Assembly: GCA_037976565.1 (NCBI GenBank)
Contig: CP137679.1
Span: 27,587,539-27,651,538 of the forward strand
Direction: 5' to 3'
Source: Mesocentrotus franciscanus
Lineage: Eukaryota; Echinodermata; Echinoidea; Camarodonta; Strongylocentrotidae
Length of the DNA stretch: 64,000 nt
Position 1 is the stretch's first letter; each line of letters begins with the position of its first letter. Both the position numbers and the translations under genes were made by a program. The notes below the pieces were generated by a model. That model ran no database searches. It saw only the letters and a program-made list of their open reading frames with translations, and was not told the origin of the DNA. Shown here piece after piece: positions 52,434-64,000 of the stretch.

Positions 52434-52575
52434 TGTACATCATTCTATTGATACTTCATCAATAAAAGGAACAGAGACATTATGACAAAGACATACAAAG
52501 AAAAGGAGAACATTGAAAGAAAAGCGCAAGATTTGACCTGATTAATGGTCCATGCAGGACAGGTATCGTAAAAAA
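52434..52575. repeat. dispersed ~150-bp repeat, third copy
   Basis: Matches 29423-29575, including tttgacctgattaatggtcc and atgcaggacaggtatcgta. Confidence 0.65.
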
Positions 52576-54780
52576 GATACAAATCATTAAAAAAAGCTTT
52601 TAACAACCAACATAGTAGTTATACAGATTACTTAGGCACGTAATGTGATAAATGTTATAAAATATCGTAATAAGTAACTTTTTAAGACATATCTGTCTAG
52701 AAATAAACAGAAAATAAAATCTGTTCTTTCCAAATTGTATTTTGAGTTATTTGTGAACACTTAAAAAATTTTTTTGTTTAAACGCAACTACTAAATTGCA
52801 TACAGCAATACACAGTTTGAAATCAGCGACGTGAACATCCGGTATGTATTTCGTTGGTTTATGACGAGACTCGGGGAACATACAGGAGGTATAACCTCAA
52901 AGATACAGAACATAATATGGAAATTTAATGAATATATCCAAAGGAAATATAATATCCACATCATTTTCTTGAACGAATGGAAACATTTTCTGAATGAAGG
53001 AAGAGACGCAACGATGTGTACATTATTTCTATTCACTTTTGTATCAGGATCTTCAAGAGCAAAAGTAAAATTTTCGGGGGTAGATAGGTTAAGACAATAC
53101 AACCCATAACATCATGTTCACTATCACGTGAATCTCTTTCATATCAAATCAAGTTAAAACATAATTCATACAAATATATTTTGTCCAACCTAATGAAACT
53201 AAACTATGTACTACAAGCAGAGACTTAAACTTCAGGAAAGGAACAAAAAGTATAACGAAGACTCTTTGATATATGTCTTGGCTCTGGTGATTGTTGCGAA
53301 CTTTCTCACTATTTCCATTTTCCTTGGTAATGCGTAACCAAATGTCCTTATTTGGAAATGCGAATTTTGACAATCGTAAACTCTTCAATTGTGTTCACAA
53401 ACAGTGGGGACAGACAAACACACAAACAGAAAGAAAAACATTCCTCCATCAATTTGCCACGTCCTCCTTACACAAATATTACACCCTTTGAAAAGGTCTA
53501 AGTGTTAAACTATTTGACTCTTGTATCTATCAAGGATGGGGCATTATTGTTCCTAGCGGCCGACAATTTCTTTATATTCCCTTTAACTTATATCAATAAC
53601 AAATGTCAGTTTATGATTTTAGTATTGATTAATAGATTTTTCCGATCCGTACGGTCATGTACATGTACGAATCGAACATGAAATTATTGTTAATTTCACA
53701 CAGTCATAGATTCTGTACAATTAATTTTAGAATGTTAATGCATGTTCTACAACGAATAAGCAAAATAAATATGTTGGCAACCTAAAAAAGAGGCGTGGGT
53801 GCAACTTCAATGCAACGTCCTTGGTCCGTATGTGATAGCCACTTGTTTCTTTATATTTCTACTTTTTTCCTATCGGTTCTCCAATCAAAAGTTTTGATGA
53901 ATAGAAAATGATTCAACAAAGGCGTGGGCAAATAAAATAAACCACAACATGGAGTTTAAGAGAAAGATTATGATGTCACCTTCGTATAAAGGAAGAATGG
54001 GAATTCTTCCATTAAAAATGGACTCGAATTATTAGAGATTATTACATTTTATTCTCATGTATAAATGAATTGTTATAAATCTGTAAGTGATTACTCTTAG
54101 TTTTTCAATTTAATGAATGAAATAAATCAAGGACTGTGATTATGTAGGCCTATGTGAAAATCTTCAATAAAATGCCTTTAAAGGGGGAAATGTGTGCATT
54201 TTCATGCCAGTAAAATTGCAGATTATAAATCCAATTAAAAAAAGAAGATATATTTGATTTTGTTTGTTTTTGTTAACAACGGCCGTGAATTATGCGAGCA
54301 ACTTATGAAAAGAAAACAGTAGCTACATATTGGAACCAGGCACGCATGGTCAAAACAGGATCAAATTTTTCATATAGAACTCGCTCATCCCATTAATCCT
54401 TCTTTTTCGAGGCAGGACTGAGGTATGACAACCACTCAACCAGAACCATAATATGCCATAAAAGGCTTGCCTCTTCATATTCCACATTCCCTGTAGCTTT
54501 AATTGGATAAGCCTTATGTTTTGACATAATATAATGATTCAATGATATATGTGTCTGTTATCCTGTATAAATTCCTTCATGTAAATTCATGTGTATGTTA
54601 CTTGATATTACTTAACGTACTATTATATATATTCCTCATATATTAGATGTTTAAGCTTATAATGTGAGGATCTGTCTGTACATATGGAAAATATTTTTTT
54701 TGGCGAAAATTTGCTTTTTCAGACCTGGAAACAGGTAAATGTACATACAGTTTGAAACCAAATACTTGGCAATACTTGTA
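52576..54780. other. intergenic, AT-rich; nothing recognised
   Basis: Short ORFs only, without recognisable motifs. Confidence 0.45.
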
Positions 54781-54781
54781 G

Positions 54782-54784
<3 letters not shown>

Positions 54785-54833
<49 letters not shown>

Positions 54834-54855
54834 GATATATATATATATATATATC
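54785..54855. repeat. TTA then TA microsatellite
   Basis: Compound run. Confidence 0.95.
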
Positions 54856-56861
54856 AGAACATTTGGTAGGCATATGAGTCTGGGTTGGGCGCCTGTTTAC
54901 TTCTTCTTTGAATATATTTGGACGCGTGCCCACATTCGAAACTGAATAATAGAGTGTCCCGAGGAAGAAAAAAAAGGGGGAAACATTCGTGACATTTTGG
55001 TAACAAAGGTGCATTTTTGTGCCCCTAAAAGTACCTTGCACCTGCTGGTATATTTGATGAAAGAAGTACTTGCACTCTCACTTTTTTGTCCGAAAGACGT
55101 CAGGTTAAGCCCCAAAGCTACTTTACACTTGGAGGAAAAAGAAATACCTAGACATGTATTCATAAAGGAAAGCATGAAAAGGGGACTACTTGAACATTAT
55201 GTTAGGAATGAGTTATGGCGAAGGAATAAATTTTCAATAACCACATTCCAAAAGCCAACCTTAGACACACCTTTTGATAATGATTACAACCAACTTTATG
55301 ATTCCTGAAGGCTTCCATGAATCATGATTTTGTATAAATATTACATTCATTTTTATCAGGCAACGCAAAGGAAAATTTCGACAAGGATAATTGTGAGTCG
55401 AAATGGTCATCTACATTTCTTTATATTAACATTTGCAGCAAGATTTTGACGCTGTGTTAAACAGATTAGGTTGGATTAAGAGCATTACATTCATATAAGA
55501 TGTAAGGAATATTATAGGTTACCTCTTGTAAAATGATATATATTTCCTTTACATGCAAACCTATTTATTTTGGTAACTTATGAGTAATGAATAAAGTTAA
55601 GATCTCTTTATAAAGCGCATTTAAAATATTTATTTAAACATTTTTTTAAAAATAAAAAAATTTAAATCGAATTCGCTTCTTTTTTGTATTTGCTTGTCAC
55701 GAATAATGTATTCCTCACTGTCAAACAGGTTCCACTATCACCTCCGTTATCTATTTTTAGACTCAAGTTTGATTGATCAAAATACGTTTTTTTTTGTGGT
55801 TTTTTTTACAGTAATCTTTAACGTTCGTAAAAAGAAAAAATACTGGCACATCTACGTTTTTTATTCAACATCCCGGCTTTTGACATTCATATCAATCTTA
55901 ATCCTTTACTTCCGAAGAATCTTTTACAAATTGTGGAAAGAAAACTCACCACGTAATAGAGATTTTGAAGACTAAGCCTCAAGACAGAGCTAAACAAGGT
56001 CTGTTTAAAATGTTTGTTCCCAAATACGTGGTGCTATTTACATCCATTTATCTTTATTTTTAAGCAAATAGAAGAATTCTACCGAGCATGACCCCATATG
56101 CCACTGCTTAACAAATATTGTCTGTGTTGTATAAACGTATTTCCTTCAACTGTAGAAAAAATTAAACTCTTAACTGTTGCCAATTAAGCATGACGTTTGG
56201 TCGGTCAGAGTGCTTAGCAATTTCCACTTTTTTCCCCTCCTACATGCATAACAACTATTATATGTACCTGTTTATTTTACAGCTAACTGCCTAGTTTATT
56301 ATATCCTTACTCTAATTCTTTGACGAGTAAACCCCGAATTAGATACAGGGGGTGTAATAACAATAAACTTATACTTATTCGTAAGAATTAGATTATCATA
56401 CCCATATGCATCTTTTTATTGTAATGAGGAAAAGAGAAGAAATCAAATATGAGTACATGCATCTTGGGGGAAAACGTGATTTAAGTTACAAAACATGTTC
56501 CACTGTCAGCAATGAAAGTATTTAAATAAAAAGTTGATTTTTATGTATGATGTATCGTGTTGTATTTCCATGTGTCTCAAAGAGAATTGTTGAATGAAAA
56601 ATGCGACTTTCGATTTACTGAAATCATCGGCTTTTGTGGTTTCATGTGAGATGGAACTATGGTTATTTTAAACAGGCTTAGTGCATTTCTTCCTCTATGC
56701 TCCAATTGCAAAGGACTGTGCATACATTACATCAACACGACATTCAATTTGAATGCAATATACTTATAGCAGATAGATTGTATAGATAAACTGCAGGGAA
56801 TATATAATTTTTTTAGTAATAATTGTCGATATGGTGCAATGAAACGTCAGTCTATTATCCT
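54856..56861. other. upstream region of the large membrane-protein gene; no exon recognised
   Basis: The acceptor at 56878 implies at least one upstream untranslated exon, but none could be placed. The ORF at 54997-55308 has no supporting motif. Confidence 0.4.
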
Positions 56862-56879
56862 TTTTGCTTCTTCTTTCAG
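56862..56879 (+). promoter_or_regulatory. 3' splice acceptor before the first coding exon
   Basis: The pyrimidine-rich tttgcttcttctttcag places an intron immediately upstream of the 59-nt leader that precedes the ATG at 56939. Confidence 0.55.
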
Positions 56880-56938
56880 AATTGCCTGGAAATTACTAAC
56901 ATCCGGTCTCTAATAGCTCTCATCAAATTCCCTCCATC

Positions 56939-59900
56939 ATGGCTCCACTAGTCCAGTTCTTCCTCGCTTCATCTATCCTTCTCGTCTTCACGCCGCTGGT
57001 GTCGGCGCAAGGTGCCGGTGCTTGCCCGACCAATGTGGTTAGCTATCCTATCTTGGCAGGATCAGTCATGGGAGCGTTCATATTTGCAATCATTCTGGAG
57101 ACCACTGCCATCCTGTGCTACAAACATTACTTTAAAAAGAGACCACCAAAGCTTGAACACACATTCATCACAAGTGATGGAAAGGAGGTGAAGATCAAGG
57201 AGAAGGTCACAATTTCAGATGGACAGAAGAAGCAGGATCGGCACGGGGACACCAGGAAGGGCTTGAAGAGCGAGAGGAATCAGGAAATCTTCAGTGTCTC
57301 TGATAACAAGACCGATTCCGAAGGCGCTATTCACAGACCTGCTATCTACCGTTACCCTATCGCTACCGATAAGGAGACGGGAGACAGCATCATGAATGGA
57401 AGACACAACTACGAGCCAGACCATGGCAACAACTACCTCTACTCCACCGGATATCAGTCATCAGAAGACGGAAGCGGTTTCCACAGTCGCAGGGTTAGTC
57501 AGATGGGCAAGGATGAAGTACCGATTCTTCGTGGTTTGCACAAGGGTTCTGACGTTGATGTTGATTTCTCCTCTGCCCGATTCAAGAGCATGGTCCGCCA
57601 ACCTATGCCACAAGAATGGACCATCGGCATGGGAACGACTGATGACGATGTGATGACCTACCGTTACCACACAGGACTTGGAGGAAAGCGACGTGCATCT
57701 TCACCAACGTTGGGTATTGATAACCAAGGCTTTGTCAGCTCTCGACCAGGAAGTCCCACAGGAGGCTTTGGAGATTCAACGGTTGTCCAGATAGAGCCTC
57801 GTCATTCTTCCAATGAGGCAAGGATCAACATTGATGACGGCTTCGTCCAGAGATCAGGGCGTGGTGGTACCTCCCGAGGTACCCTAGACAGCAACAGACC
57901 AGGCTTGGTTCGTGCTTTCGACGCCAACTTCACACTTCGGGATCCGCAACGCTCAGACAGCAGCGATGAAGATCTCTACGACTACGGAGACAGTGAACAC
58001 TCCGGACAGAGTTCTACTCATTTCGCGCCAGGTCGGTACAGAGCAGACATGGGCGGCATACCACTGTACAGGCAGGAAGGTGGTTCCCCGACCAGTCCTA
58101 GGAGTTTCCGTTTCCACACTGGATTTTCACAAGCACAAGGTCTTGCCATGCAGGGCTCTGGTGATCCTCAAGCCAGAGGTGACCCTATCTATGCCATTCC
58201 TCACAAGACCTTTGGTTCATCCAAGATGATACGACCTCACTCCGTTGAAAGGGATACACATCTTGGGCACACCACCTACTCCGTTATCAACGAAGCACAC
58301 TCTACTTCCTACAAGAAAAGACAGGATCCGAACAATCCTAAGCAAGTAGTCCGTGATTCTGCGACCCAGTGCGAACTTCTGGCGCCACGACCGAAGATTT
58401 CCTTTGATGAAGAGTGGCCAATCACGACGTCTGGGAGACAATCGAGGGCAAATCCAGGTGTTCCTACTATCGGTAAGTCTACACCTTATGTATCATCGAA
58501 AACTCCTAGCATCATAAATCTCACTTACAATTACATGGCATAAAATGTTGACTTTATAAATATATCGTTTGGCATAACTAAAACCTTGTTATTAAGCTCT
58601 GTTCGGCCAAAGCTGTGCGTTACTTTTACTTTTTTTGAACTAAACTCATAGACTTCAATGAAAAGAAAAGAAAAGAAAAGAAAATTGAGCCATTTAGCAT
58701 TATTATGTGTATTCATACTATACTTCCGTAATTCGTACTTCAAAGATATTGATCTGATTTATTAAATGACTCTATTTAAGTTAGAAACGAAGAAAATATT
58801 TCGAAGCAGACATTTCTGACAATCAGATTCCAGGTCCAGAGATATTTATTCCTCCAAAATGAAAAGTTATTGTTTGTAAAAGTTTTTAAAATATTTTCTA
58901 TTCACACGCCTGTTTGGATCCAGAAGGGCGATACTTTTAATTCTGTGTAAAATGATACGAGTATATACAGGTGTGTATATATATATATATATATATGAAT
59001 ATACGCCCTTCTGGCTCCAAACATGATTTGTTATGTTTGACTGATAGATTGCTGCTACGTTTTGGAATAAATATTTGTAGTAGTACATTTTTATGTTACG
59101 TTAACTTGACATTGTTAAGTTGGCATGAAGTAAACCCTTTTCTTCTTATTATTTTGGTAGAAATAGAATAGGGACTGGAATGGACGATTACCCCAATTTT
59201 GTACAAAATGTTTAGATTTGATAGTAAAATGTGGAAAGTCAAGGTGTAATCAAAATTCAAGGTTAAAGGAAATGATTCCTAAGAATACTGCTTGATTTGC
59301 GAAATTTTCTTGATATCTCTATCTTTCTCCCTCTATCGGGGAGTAGGCATCATCAAGCTCATAAGACCAGAGTCCTTCAGAGAGCCGAGGCGGCGAAGTC
59401 CCAACCGGTACTCATGGAGTACAGATGAAGAGGTACACCATGCCCGTTCGTCTAGCCTTCCTAGGGAGAGGACGTCGTCATTCACGGAAAGGACATCGTA
59501 CTCGGAGAAGTCACGCCGACCGCGACGATCGCGATCATCATCACCTGTTCGACGGTCACGGTCGTCTTCGCCAGTGGGGCGCTCACCAGATCGACGATTA
59601 CCTAACTTCAGTGTGAGTAAATCAAATGAAAGTGGAAGAAAAAAAGGAGACATTTTCAATCTGTTTTCAAGTTCTTTATTTTGAATACAAACTGATAGGT
59701 CTACATGAGGCTCTAACAAAAAAGCTGTATCTCTTTTTTGTAGTCAATACTTACGTAGAAATGATTTCCAAGGAATGTCAATAACCTAGCAAATGTATTT
59801 GATATTGATTGTATGAGTGGTTATTCACTAGTATTTAAGCATTTAAAAATGAACGTCAGAATGATAGTCAGTATATAAATTCCAATAGTCAACATTGTTA

Positions 59901-62900
59901 TGCCCTCATACCCCTTCACTGAAATAGTTAAAATAATTTAGCACCTTAGTCAATAGATTCAGTAGATTGACATATTTCCTGTCTCTATATTTTGCAGAAT
60001 GACGAGACAGACATCCCTACCATCGGTGTTATTCGCCTGATATCACGAGGTGGCACCAGGACTTCCATTGGAGGTGATGACTCAAGCAGTGGAATCAGTG
60101 TCGGAGATTCCACACCGCAAGTCAGCCGACAGCCCTCTTCTCGTCGCCCTGGGTCAATTTATCAATATGCCAAAGAGATGCTGGACGAGGATGAGCAGTT
60201 CTACAGTAGCGTATCAGGACGACCTTACCAGGATATACCTTCTATTGGAGTTATAAAACTTGTCTCTGATCAAAGCCGTCCGCAGACACTTGAAAGACGT
60301 GTAAGTTGGGCTGGTGAAGATTTTGAAAATCTTGATACTTCACGTCGGCTAGGGAGGTCCAGCGTTCGTAGATCTTTTGACGAGAGGGAAACATTTACTT
60401 CATCATCAACTACGCAGAAGCGACGTAGAAGTCCATCGCCTGACAAAGAGAAAGGAAACTTCCCGACAATTGGAGTTATAAAGTTGGTTCGTCCTGATTC
60501 CTTCAAACAACCGCTCTGGAATGAGCTGAATCGCTATGTTGCACCATCTGGCCGGTCTTCACTTACAAGACACGAATCATGGAATGAGACAGATATCAAG
60601 GAGACACAGAGAACCAGATCTGCGAAGAGGCCACAAATGATAGATAGTTATACTGAACCTGCTATCACCTGGCCCCAGTTGATCCACACCGTGAGAGATC
60701 TTGTCGATGAAGAACGGACACTGACATCAAAATCAGGAAGCAAGAAGGCTCCGATTCTTGGAGTTTTCAAATTGAAATCAACGAAAGAAAAGACGCCGAA
60801 AGTCTCTGCTGTTTCTCAGGGTACAAATCCAGACCGGCCTTGGCACCATCTAGTTTCTCAGTTGGAAGAAGAAATAGAGTCATCAGTCATACGAAAGACA
60901 CGCCAAAGGCCAGATCGATCTGAACCACGGACGGTCAGCATTGTGAAACTTCAAGCTCCTCACCAACCAACACCTGACACCAAAACTACGGGAACCAATC
61001 CAGACCTCTCGTGGAACCAAGTGCTGAGGATGATACAGAGTGAAACAGAGGAGATTGTTGAGAGGAAGCAAACATCGAAGCAGAAAACACCTAGTAATCT
61101 TGGGTCGATTCAACTGAAATCAAAACCCAGACCACCAATGTTTGATTGCTCAACCCAGCCAGAACTGTCGTGGCCGCAAGTGGTCAAAATCATCAAAGAG
61201 GAGACAGAAGACATGGGAAAGAAACAGCAACTACACAAAACGGAGCCGTCAGTTCCCAAAAATGACAAAGGCATACAACCTGAAATGAATTGGCCTGAAA
61301 TAATTCAACTGGTTCAACAAGAAGTTATTAAGCAAGTAAAGGAAACTGAGGTAACCAAAAAGAGTGAACGAAAGCCTGACAAAGTTCCTCTCGCTGTGAT
61401 TAAGCTAATTGGTGGTGAGGACAGACCCAAACTCAAGCAAGATCAAACAACAGAGCCAGAACTCTCATGGGGCCAAATGGTCAGGATGGTGCAGACTGAA
61501 GTAGAGGAAATCATCCGAAAGAAGACCAAAAAGGAACCAAAAAGGAAGGAAACCGGTGATGCTAGTACAGAACCTGAACTGACCTGGCCTTTGTTGGTTA
61601 GGATAGTGCAAGAAGAAGTTGAAAATATTGTCAAGAAAAAGAATATCAAAACTACCTCTGAAAAGGGCACGAGGCCTGAAAATGACTGGAACAAGGTCGT
61701 TGGTACCATTCAGGAGACAGCAATTCAGGAGTTTAAGAGGATGTCTCAAAAGAAAAAGCCAAAAGATGAAAAGCCGCCGCTCATAGGGATCTTTAAACTG
61801 AAAGCACAAGAACAACCACAAGTCACCTCTGTTCCTCGGCCAAGGACAGTTGAGCAAGGTACTCAGCCTAGTACTTCGTGGGATCGACTCCTCAGTAGAA
61901 TCGAGGAAAACGCAATCATGTCCATCAAGAGAACGTCTACAAAGCAGAAGCCAAAGCCCGCAGAACCTACTTCGATTGGAATTATCAAATTGAGGGCACC
62001 TGACGTCAGCCAAAAAACAGAAACATCTACTCAATCCGAGGACATTGACATGTCTCACAGCTTTACTCAGCCTGAACGATCATGGCGAGATCTTCTAAGA
62101 GGTTTGAAGCTAGAACTTGAGAGTGAGTATATGAAGACCATCCGAGAATTAGAAGCCCACATCGCATCACAGGAAGACCAACCTGATTACGCACCAACTG
62201 TTCAATCACTGGGGGTATTGACCCTGAAAGCGCCAAGAGAAGAAAAGAAAGGATTAAGAAATAGCTTCACTCAGTATCATACTCCAGTCATTAGCGAAAA
62301 GTTCACACAGTCAGACAAGTCTTGGCCAGAACTCATGATGAAAATTGAAGAGGAAACAGAGCGTAAGCTTACTCGGCACGTGAAGACACCAAAGGTTTCT
62401 CAACAAGAAACACAAACAGAAGAGGAAATCCCTGCTCTGTTCCTTGATGAACCAATTGCACCTACTGTCGTTCCTCATGAACTTGCTAGTCCTGTAATTG
62501 ACCAAACAGATTCAGATGTTCAAGTGGGGCCTGAAATGGCTGATAGCACATCTTCGCCGATAATTGTAAGAAGGAGCAACACACAGATTATGGTAAAACC
62601 AAGCGTTACAGATAACTCCACGGAGATGTCAACAAAAACAAGTGACAGCACAACCCAGATAGAGAGAATAAGTCCCGATGTACGAGATAAGCAACTTCAA
62701 TTTGGGCAAGAAACTGCTGATTCGAATGTGCAGGTGACAGAAATGAAGAATCTCAAAGACCGTGTGGCGCAAACAGAACTCCAGAGTTCGGAATCGATTA
62801 CTCAAACAGCACCAATGCCAGAAATCCTCCCCGAGCCAGCAGTTATTGTCGAAGCACCAACTGTTGAAATGAGTTTCCCAGAAGTCAAGCCCGACACAAG

Positions 62901-64000
62901 AGATGCCTCAACGGCTACACTAGATGCACCAAAAACAAAAGACCAATCTTTTGAGGTTGCACCTGACTTGGAAGAAAAAGCTGTCCCTGCATGGAAGGTA
63001 TCCCTTCGGAGTTTCACTACACAATTCGATACACCACTACCTAAAACTACAACATCAGGTCAACAGACTTCAGTTTCAGTCCTCGAGAAAGGAACTGCGA
63101 CCTTAACAAAGACCCATGGTTTTGCTGGAGTTCAAATATCACCGGTTTATGAAACGCACAGCACATCTGTTGAAAAAGCAAGGTTGACATCAACCCCCGT
63201 GCAAGTTACCATGAAGAAAGACACAAAGAATTCAACATCAAATACAGACAAAGTTCCAACAGAAGATGTGTCGGTTGAGGCAGAAATTGATGCTGTGGAT
63301 ACTCAGGATGATAGTACCTCTACTATTAAGGTTGATGTGAGGGACTCTACTTTTCAGATCACTGCTGAAACAATATCGGCTGGAGCACAGGTCACTTCTA
63401 AGCTGGCATCAACATCTACATCTGCGCCAAGACCAGCTACCGCTACAAAAGACGTTCAAATCTCTACAAAACAAGTGGAGAGGCAGACATTAACGGATGA
63501 GGTAAAGAAGAAAGATGCAGGTGTAACTGTCGACCTGTCATCCAAGAAACAGGTTGTGAATTACTATTTGGAACAACTGAAAAAGAAGCCAAAGGTTACC
63601 CCAAAATCTTCTCAGTGTGACTTGCTTGTTGTTCCAAAAATGAAGGATATGGCCAGTGAGATAAAGCCTAAGCTACGCAATCAACAACAACAGATGACTC
63701 AAGTGGCAGACAGTGACAGCACCCAGTACGACCCAGTGAAAGTTACCAATAACACTACTCAGTTGTCTATAGTCCTCCCTAAAGTGAAAGATTCATCGAC
63801 ACAATCGATTCCATCTACGAAAACTACTGGAGCATTGGCAAGTACTGAAAGTCATGACATATCTACTCAAGCAACACTTGAACCGGAAGTGATCGAACAG
63901 GTCGTAATAACACCTGAAGAGACTCAGTTCAACATGACTTGGAGTGAGCCTCCAAAGACAATCGAAACGTCAGATGCCAGTACGTTCATTGATGGTGTAG
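56939..64000 (+). CDS. large type I membrane protein with two interspersed repeat motifs (partial, unrecognised family)
   Basis: Coding exons 56939-58472, 59347-59612 and 59998-64000 (open at the window edge) join in frame. Donors are GTAAGT and GTGAGT; phases are 1 and 0. At least 1934 residues result. Seen: signal peptide 1-23 (cut after VSA), a 14-residue ectodomain with Cys29, and a membrane helix at about 38-61 with GSVMG (GxxxG) and Glu54. A basic stop-transfer KHYFKKRPPK follows. The cytoplasmic part has a Ser/Arg/Gly-rich region to about 500, an RS-rich stretch (about 555-595), eleven PxIGIIKL-like motifs (512-1339), eleven PELSWxQLV-plus-acidic-helix motifs (825-1376), and a Ser/Thr/Gln-rich tail. 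The start context is catcATGG. The composition suggests an intrinsically disordered scaffold with short docking motifs. Function is unknown. The phosphorylatable tail suggests signalling or cytoskeletal anchoring, but that is speculation. Confidence 0.85.
58473..59346 (+). other. intron 1 of the large membrane-protein gene
   Basis: GTAAGT...TAG intron. If retained, the frame continues for 22 codons past the split Gly512 and stops at 58541, which would give a 534-residue membrane form without the repeats. It contains the 58913 MITE. Confidence 0.8.
58913..59021. mobile_element. MITE, GGATCCAGAAGGGCG family (copy 3)
   Basis: A 109-bp element with 18-bp inverted ends (tttggatccagaagggcg and cgcccttctggctccaaa) that differ at one base. 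The interior carries a TA microsatellite and aattctgtgtaaaatg, the inverse of the core in the other copies. This is the best-preserved copy of the family in the window. Confidence 0.75.
59613..59997 (+). other. intron 2 of the large membrane-protein gene
   Basis: GTGAGT...TTTTGCAG, 385 bp. Nothing else recognised inside. Confidence 0.85.
60015..62400 (+). repeat. interspersed protein repeat region in exon 3
   Basis: Motif A (P-x-I-G-[VI]-[IF]-K-L) is centred at residues 610, 684, 759, 855, 914, 969, 1066, 1197, 1261 and 1339, plus 512 across the first splice junction. Motif B ([ST]-x-P-[DE]-x-[ST]-W, then a helix of form xxLVxxIxxExExxxxK) has its Trp at 825, 882, 939, 992, 1032, 1091, 1130, 1164, 1228, 1296 and 1376. 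Spacing varies from 34 to 80 residues, and nucleotide identity between copies is low, so these are old, selected protein repeats and not a DNA satellite. Confidence 0.9.

Overview
This is a eukaryotic (animal) genomic window: AT-rich, intron-containing and gene-poor, with many microsatellites, short inverted-repeat transposons and degraded mobile DNA. The recognisable genes are animal housekeeping genes (TRUB2 and CDC26). Abundant ACATGTA-type words, small foldback elements, a tRNA-derived SINE with a conserved central block and apparently high heterozygosity suggest a marine deuterostome, most likely an echinoderm such as a sea urchin. That assignment is inference. No bacterial-style operons, CRISPR arrays or rRNA were seen.

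Layout. 1-2640: first three coding exons of a minus-strand TRUB2-like pseudouridine synthase, continuing off the left edge. 3200-5305: a dispersed repeat, a rearranged non-LTR retrotransposon fragment and a 525-bp foldback element. 6224-10522: a nested transposon block with three hAT-like elements whose 8-bp target duplications are still readable, a CpG-rich ~115-bp tandem repeat in two opposite orientations, and a captured C2H2 zinc-finger fragment. 10769-11074: an intact single-exon CDC26 gene (APC/C subunit), with its presumed 3' region to about 12.1 kb. 12-24 kb: mostly non-coding, with one GC-rich Thr/Ser/Met-rich ORF (16045-16572, minus), a SINE, several MITEs and a long hairpin.

24176-33456 and 33957-43245 are two nearly identical ~9.28-kb copies separated by exactly 500 Ns. 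Their boundaries coincide with the gap edges, so this is best read as two overlapping haplotype contigs scaffolded end to end, not a biological tandem duplication. Inside each copy is a ~485-bp element packed with CCCATATGGG and CATCTGGG words.

43.2-56.9 kb holds microsatellites and AT-rich DNA without a convincing gene. 56939-64000 is the most interesting locus: the 5' part of a large plus-strand gene, with two complete coding exons and a third that stays open for 4003 bases to the window edge. It encodes at least 1934 residues of a type I single-pass membrane protein with a 14-residue ectodomain. Its huge cytoplasmic tail carries two interspersed repeat motifs (11 copies each) and a recurrent [ST]TQ motif. 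I do not recognise the family. The genes do not form a visible pathway together.
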